From Myxococcales bacterium (GTDB lineage: Bacteria; Myxococcota_A; Bradymonadia; UBA7976; UBA1532), in NCBI GenBank assembly GCA_020633465.1, contig JACKDN010000005.1, positions 124,001 to 188,000 of the forward strand: a stretch of DNA of 64,000 nucleotides, given 5' to 3'. The number at the start of each line of letters is the position of its first letter. The stretch's first letter is position 1. Under the pieces are notes generated by a model. That model saw only the letters and a program-made list of their open reading frames with translations. It had not been told where the DNA came from and searched no databases. This document shows positions 59,866 to 64,000 of the stretch, in pieces. Made by a program: the position numbers and the translations under genes.

Positions 59866-60825
59866 TCACGCGTCGGGGGTCTGCGTCACCGGCAGGCGGG
59901 CCTTGGGCCCCAACGAGGGCACGCCCAGGCGATCCCGCGCCATGTCGAGCACGCGCGCCTTGGCGTCGGGGAAGCGCGCCAACGCGTCGTGGAAGCGGTG
60001 GCGATCGAGGCAGAACAGGGTGAGCGTCGTCAGCGCCTCGACCGTCGCGTTCGCCTGCCGATCGTACAGCAGCGCCAGCTCGCCGAAGACGCTGCCCGGG
60101 CCGAGGGTGGTGACGACGCGCCGCTCGCCGTCGGCCCCCCGGCGCCACACCTCGGCCATGCCAGAGGCGATGATGCAGATGGCGTGGCCGGGCTCGCCCT
60201 CGCGCACCGCCTCCTGCCCCTCGGCCAGGGTGGCCGGCAGGCACTGCTCGAACAGCGCGGCCCGCTCGAGCCCGTTGAGGGCGCCGAAGATCGAGGTGGG
60301 CCCGAAGAGCTGGGCCACCAGCCGCGCGCGCCCGGTCTCGCGCAGGCGAGCGTAGACGCCGGGCAGCTTGTGGCTCAGCTCGGCGAAGCCCGCGGGCAGG
60401 AAGCGCAGCGCCTCGACGGGGCCCTTCGCGTAGACCGACGCGGTGCGCGCCGTCCCGGCCAGCGAGGCGATCTCGCCGACCACGGTGCCGGGCGGCAGCT
60501 GGGTCAGCTCGCCCACGCCCAGCCGCCGCACGCGCGCGTCGCCGTGCAGCAGGACGAAGATCGCGTCCTCGTCGACGCCCTCGCGCATCAGCGCCACGCC
60601 GGCCTCGAAGCGCACGGCCTCGGCGCGCTGCACCAGGGCCAGCAGCGCGGCGCCCCCGGCCTCACCGGCGTCGTGTCGTTTGGCGTAGGCGTGGGCGACG
60701 CTGTGCGCCTCCGCGCGCATGCCGGCCACCTCGAGCAGCCGGATCGCGCGGATGCACAGGCCGAGATCGTGGGGGCTCCGTTGGGCGGCCTCGAGGGCGC
60801 GTTGCGCCTGGTCGAGCGATGTCAT
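59866..60825 (-). CDS. Protein with two cyclic-nucleotide-binding-like domains
   Basis: 319 residues. Residues 1-65 are helical (TPR-like). Domain 1 (about 72-185) has VALMREGVDEDAIFVLLHGD and a cassette with Arg in VGEIASLAGTARTASV. Domain 2 (about 190-300) has EAVREGEPGHAICIIASGM and FGELALLYDRQANATV, where the phosphate-contacting Arg is replaced by Ala. No DNA-binding or catalytic domain is attached, so it is a pure sensor/adaptor, with one site probably dead. Cytoplasmic. It lies between the FapA-like gene (convergent) and the cytochrome gene upstream on the same strand. Confidence 0.85.
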   Translation of the reverse strand: MTSLDQAQRALEAAQRSPHDLGLCIRAIRLLEVAGMRAEAHSVAHAYAKRHDAGEAGGAALLALVQRAEAVRFEAGVALMREGVDEDAIFVLLHGDARVRRLGVGELTQLPPGTVVGEIASLAGTARTASVYAKGPVEALRFLPAGFAELSHKLPGVYARLRETGRARLVAQLFGPTSIFGALNGLERAALFEQCLPATLAEGQEAVREGEPGHAICIIASGMAEVWRRGADGERRVVTTLGPGSVFGELALLYDRQANATVEALTTLTLFCLDRHRFHDALARFPDAKARVLDMARDRLGVPSLGPKARLPVTQTPDA

Positions 60826-60924
60826 GCTGCCTCTCAGCGACCGGTGAGCCTCAAGGGGTCAGCCTAGTTCATCGGCGCGCCACCGCAACTTCCCGCTCGG
60901 AGGGTGCTGCCGGACTTCCCGCGC

Positions 60925-63900
60925 CTACTGCGCCCCCTGCTGGATCCAGCGCCGGATGGTCTCGATCTGGCGCGGCGCCAGGCCGTCGGTCTTCAGGGGC
61001 ATCGGCCGCGAGATGACCCCGTCGGCCCTGAGCGCCGCGGTGTCCTTGGTCAGCAGATCCATCAACAGCGAGGCGTCCGGATCGCCCGGCACCACCAGCG
61101 GCCGGCCCTTGCCGTCGAAGGTGGCCGCGACGTTCACCAGGTTCACGATCGGATCCCGCGTCGGGTTCGGATCCGCCAGCCCCTTGGCGTAGTCGTAGGC
61201 GTCGTAATCGTCGTACTCGAGGATCAGGCCGCCGTGGCGCAGCACGTCGCTGTGGCAGGGCGTGCAGTTGTCGCGGATGATCGGCGCCACGTCACGGGCC
61301 CACGTCGGGTTGGCCGGCGCCTCGCGGGGCGTCTCGATGTCCACCTCGAAGACGGCCTGATCGAGGATGAACCGCCGGAGGTTGTCGATGTTGGCCGCGG
61401 CGGGGAAGCGCGCCGACATCTCCGGCCCCTCGACCACCAGCGGGCCGTGGGGGAAGTACTCCTCGGCGATGCCCTCGGCGCAGGCGCGGCGGTAGGCGCC
61501 GTCCATGAAGCGCGCCATCAGCCGCAGGAACTCCGGCGGGAAGTGGCGGTACCACGCCTTGACCGACACCCGCAGCGGGCCGACGGCGTCGTCGGGCACC
61601 CGGATGTCGTAGTAGTGCCGCTGCGCCTTGTAGAACTTCAGCGAGCGGTTGTTGGGCATGTGGTCGGCGTTCAGCGGGATGAAGGTGAACGCCTCCTTGT
61701 AGGTCGTGCCGCAGCGCTGGCCCTCGGCGAGATCCTCGTTGCCGCAGTCCTCACCCCAGATCTTCGGATCGTCCTTGGCCAGGGCCGCCAGCAGCTCGCG
61801 ATAGGGCCCGGGCGTGACGTGGTCGCCGCTGTCGAGCGGGTGGTGGTTGGCTTCGCTGTCGACGTGCGGCAGCGCCGGGTAGGACTTCAGCCACGGCACC
61901 TGCGCGTGCAGCTCGGTCGGGCCGGTGCCCTCGCCGATCTTCATGCCGTACGCGTCGTAGCTGGCGCGGGACAGCGGGTTGCCCTCGTGGTCGTTGAGGT
62001 GGCCGAACGCCACCTCGAGCTCTTCGGGGCCCTCGCAGTCGCCCTCGGCGCAGTTGCAGGTCTGGTAGAAGATGTTGGTCAGGTACACCAACCCGAAGCG
62101 ATCACCGAAGTGGAAGTGCCCCTCCTCGTCGAAGTGGGGCAACAGCGGCGGGTACTCCGGGAAGGGGTACAGGATCTCGAGCCGCTCGTCGGGCGTCGTC
62201 ACCACCGATTCGGTCAGTCTCGGCAGATCGCCCAGCTTCACCAGGCTGCCGTCCAACCGGGTCGCGACCAGGTTGTCCATGCCGGCCAGCTTGGGATCGA
62301 GGTGATCCTCGGTCAGCTGGCAGGCGAAGGGGTTCAGGCCGGGGATGTGAAACTGATCCGGCCGCGCGACGCGCAGGCTGTCGATCTCGCCGATCTGCCC
62401 GGCGTACTGCGCCTCGCAGCGATCCGGCGCCTGGGGCAGATCGAAGTAGGGCGTGTCGAAGCCCAGATCGGCGATGTGCCAGCTGACCAGCTGCGTGCCG
62501 TCCTCGAAGGTGGGCACCGTGTTGCCGATGCGGTGCAGCAGGATGTCCTCGTCGTCCAGCCGGCCGTCCGCCTCGGGCTCGTGCGTCTCGTCGTGCGGCT
62601 TGTCGATCAGGTGGCCGGACAGGCCGCGGCAGATGCGCTCGTGGAAGTGGCGGTCGAGGCCGGGCGCGATGCCGGTCAGCCGGTCGACGAGGTCGTTCGC
62701 CTCGGCCTGCGTCAGCTTGCGCGGCGTCTCGTGCCAGATGGGGTAGCCGTTCGCGTCCAGCCGCTCCTGCGTGTAGAGGTCGTCGATGTCGGCGAGCTCG
62801 CAGTCGACCACCGAGTGCATGCCGTTGGCCAGCGGCTTGCCCAGATCCTGGATGGTGAACTCGACCCAGATCTGGCGCTCCTGGCTGAAGCCCGCCGCCA
62901 CGTTGTGCCCGCCGTTGACGTTGGTGATCCACACCTTCACCGGCAGGTTGCAGGCGCCGTCGTGGCAGTTGTCCGGATCGCCCCGCTCGAGCACCTCGGG
63001 CGTGCCGGCCAGCGAGATCGACACCGTCGTCTTCAGGTTCCGCTCGCGCCGCGTGTCGAGCGCCGCGGGCAGGCCGTACACCGGATCCATGTCGTCGCCC
63101 TTCTGGAAGGGCAGGGCCGTCGAGACCTGCTGCAGCACGCCCTCGACGGGCGCGAGGTGGCCGAGGGCCACGTCCACGCCGGTCATGTTGTGCGTCGTGA
63201 TGCGCTCGCGGTTGTGGATGCGCAGATCGGCCTTGGCGCCCCCCTCGGCGGCCTTCAGGCCGCAGTCCCCCGCGTCGTCGCAGTTGTCGGGGTGCGTGTA
63301 GGCGCCCGGGAAGCTGCCCGGCGGCGCGAAGGGGTACAGCGACATGTGGCAGTCCTGGCACACCACGCGCCTCGCCGAGCCGTCCGCGTTGCGGTACGGG
63401 TTGTCGGGGAACTGGAAGCGGGGGTCGTCGCTGTCGCCCTGCGTCTTCGGGTGCAGGTTCAGCGGGCTGATGTACCACTCGGTGTACAGGTTCTCGAGCC
63501 GCAGGAAGGGCTCGTTGTGCGTCGGCTCGAGGTTGGTGTTGCGCGGCTGCTGGTAGTTCGGGTCGGCCGGATCGATGCCCTGGTTCGAGAACGCGATCAG
63601 ATCCACCGCGTTGCCGTCCACGCGCGCCTTCTCGGTCAGCGGCGGGAAGCGCACGTCGTGGCAGGTGCCGCAGAAGTGGCTCGACTTGATGAAGGGGCGC
63701 ACGTCGCGCGGCTGGTTGGGGAAGTCGTCGCCGTTCGGGTAGCGCGCCAGGTCGAAGTTGCGCGCGTACTCGGTCGCGCCGTTCGACACCTCGTGCGCGG
63801 TCGCCGGCGCCACGTTGCCCTCGGCGAAGGGGCCGTAGCGGGTCGAGCCGTTGCGCTCGACGGGCAGCGCCGCGGTGGCGACGTGATCGTCGAAGAAGGG

Positions 63901-64000
63901 CTCGTCGTGCGGGTGCTGCCCGCGCGAGCGGCGCACGCAGCGGGGATCGAAGCCCTCCTCGCAGTCGGCGTACTGGCGCTCGATGCAGGCCTCTTCGCTC
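60925..64000 (-). CDS. Multihaem c-type cytochrome-like secreted protein (N-terminus outside window)
   Basis: About 1025 residues visible; the open frame continues past 64000, so start and signal peptide are unseen. Three haem-binding CxxCH sites: CGTCH (encoded at 63658-63672), CQDCH (63346-63360) and, near the C-terminus, CTPCH (61252-61266). The region with CTPCH matches a cytochrome-c-like module common at the end of large periplasmic proteins (RDVAPIIRDNCTPCHS, then LPxxG-type tail LVVPGDPDASLLMDLL and MPLKTDGLAPRQIETIRRWI). Other Cys (DNCDDAGDC, DNCHDGACN, CNCAEGDC) suggest disulphides. Likely a periplasmic or outer-surface redox protein. Confidence 0.85.
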   Translation of the reverse strand, partial: SEEACIERQYADCEEGFDPRCVRRSRGQHPHDEPFFDDHVATAALPVERNGSTRYGPFAEGNVAPATAHEVSNGATEYARNFDLARYPNGDDFPNQPRDVRPFIKSSHFCGTCHDVRFPPLTEKARVDGNAVDLIAFSNQGIDPADPNYQQPRNTNLEPTHNEPFLRLENLYTEWYISPLNLHPKTQGDSDDPRFQFPDNPYRNADGSARRVVCQDCHMSLYPFAPPGSFPGAYTHPDNCDDAGDCGLKAAEGGAKADLRIHNRERITTHNMTGVDVALGHLAPVEGVLQQVSTALPFQKGDDMDPVYGLPAALDTRRERNLKTTVSISLAGTPEVLERGDPDNCHDGACNLPVKVWITNVNGGHNVAAGFSQERQIWVEFTIQDLGKPLANGMHSVVDCELADIDDLYTQERLDANGYPIWHETPRKLTQAEANDLVDRLTGIAPGLDRHFHERICRGLSGHLIDKPHDETHEPEADGRLDDEDILLHRIGNTVPTFEDGTQLVSWHIADLGFDTPYFDLPQAPDRCEAQYAGQIGEIDSLRVARPDQFHIPGLNPFACQLTEDHLDPKLAGMDNLVATRLDGSLVKLGDLPRLTESVVTTPDERLEILYPFPEYPPLLPHFDEEGHFHFGDRFGLVYLTNIFYQTCNCAEGDCEGPEELEVAFGHLNDHEGNPLSRASYDAYGMKIGEGTGPTELHAQVPWLKSYPALPHVDSEANHHPLDSGDHVTPGPYRELLAALAKDDPKIWGEDCGNEDLAEGQRCGTTYKEAFTFIPLNADHMPNNRSLKFYKAQRHYYDIRVPDDAVGPLRVSVKAWYRHFPPEFLRLMARFMDGAYRRACAEGIAEEYFPHGPLVVEGPEMSARFPAAANIDNLRRFILDQAVFEVDIETPREAPANPTWARDVAPIIRDNCTPCHSDVLRHGGLILEYDDYDAYDYAKGLADPNPTRDPIVNLVNVAATFDGKGRPLVVPGDPDASLLMDLLTKDTAALRADGVISRPMPLKTDGLAPRQIETIRRWIQQGAQ

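Overview
The window is very GC-rich, gene-dense chromosomal DNA, and everything fits a member of the Myxococcota (the old myxobacterial Deltaproteobacteria). The pointers are three secreted DUF2330 proteins with MYXO-CTERM-like tails (Cys-containing motif, hydrophobic helix, terminal Arg run), an FHA-type sigma-54 activator, a PP2C phosphatase fused to a cyclic-nucleotide-binding domain, Cys-rich loops of the ATDADC type, and many lipoproteins of unknown function. No rRNA, tRNA, CRISPR array, transposase or phage structural gene was recognised. Most long Arg/Ala-rich reading frames in this DNA are antisense shadows and were left out.

Layout. 1-3148 (-): 3' truncated NTPase with an adaptor-like N-terminus and acidic repeats. 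3373-7211: CsbD-like stress protein, a membrane-anchored unknown, and an amino-acid permease fused to universal-stress domains. 7279-11681: penicillin-acylase-family lipoprotein, YHYH lipoprotein, small unknown. 11699-16682: FHA/sigma-54 activator divergent from a GspE/PilB ATPase - gpsA - secreted unknown operon. 16683-16989: repeat-bearing intergenic region. 16990-20420: VIT/VWA protein (frameshifted), ECF-type sigma factor, small partner. 20488-21779: DNase-I-like protein plus an overlapping partner, a candidate accessory cassette. 21839-24361: prmC, membrane lipoprotein, Tat-exported DUF362 protein. 24541-28513: TerB-like protein, beta-barrel, RNA methyltransferase-like protein, 4-TM protein, panC-panB. 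28692-35820: lipoprotein, then (-) an operon of methyltransferase, NAD-binding protein, PP2C-cNMP and SNF2 helicase. 36020-41307: three DUF2330 proteins. 41454-42725: small protein plus trypsin-like protease sharing a pro-domain-like segment. 42773-45081: hydrolase, glpK. 45220-48537: lspA, two lgt paralogues, lipoprotein. 48544-51194: YbbN-like thioredoxin-TPR protein, class I aldolase, lipoprotein. 51238-55870: ABC-cNMP exporter, DUF433/DUF5615 toxin-antitoxin pair between direct repeats, CysJ-like flavoprotein. 55854-60825: HTTM-TPR protein and partner, FapA-like protein, twin cNMP protein. 60925-64000 (-): 5' truncated multihaem cytochrome-like protein.

How it works together. Core functions are interleaved with the lifestyle genes: pantothenate synthesis, glycerol-3-phosphate metabolism, lipoprotein maturation, release-factor methylation and a glycolytic/gluconeogenic aldolase. 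A recurring theme is regulation by FHA, PP2C and cyclic-nucleotide-type domains (three cNMP proteins). Another is heavy investment in exported lipoproteins and surface proteins, matched by a local lspA-lgt-lgt operon. The more accessory-looking pieces are the truncated NTPase, the nuclease/partner pair, the protease/pro-domain pair and the repeat-flanked toxin-antitoxin module. Several genes have a sigma-70-like -10 box only 6-8 bases before the start codon, suggesting leaderless transcripts.
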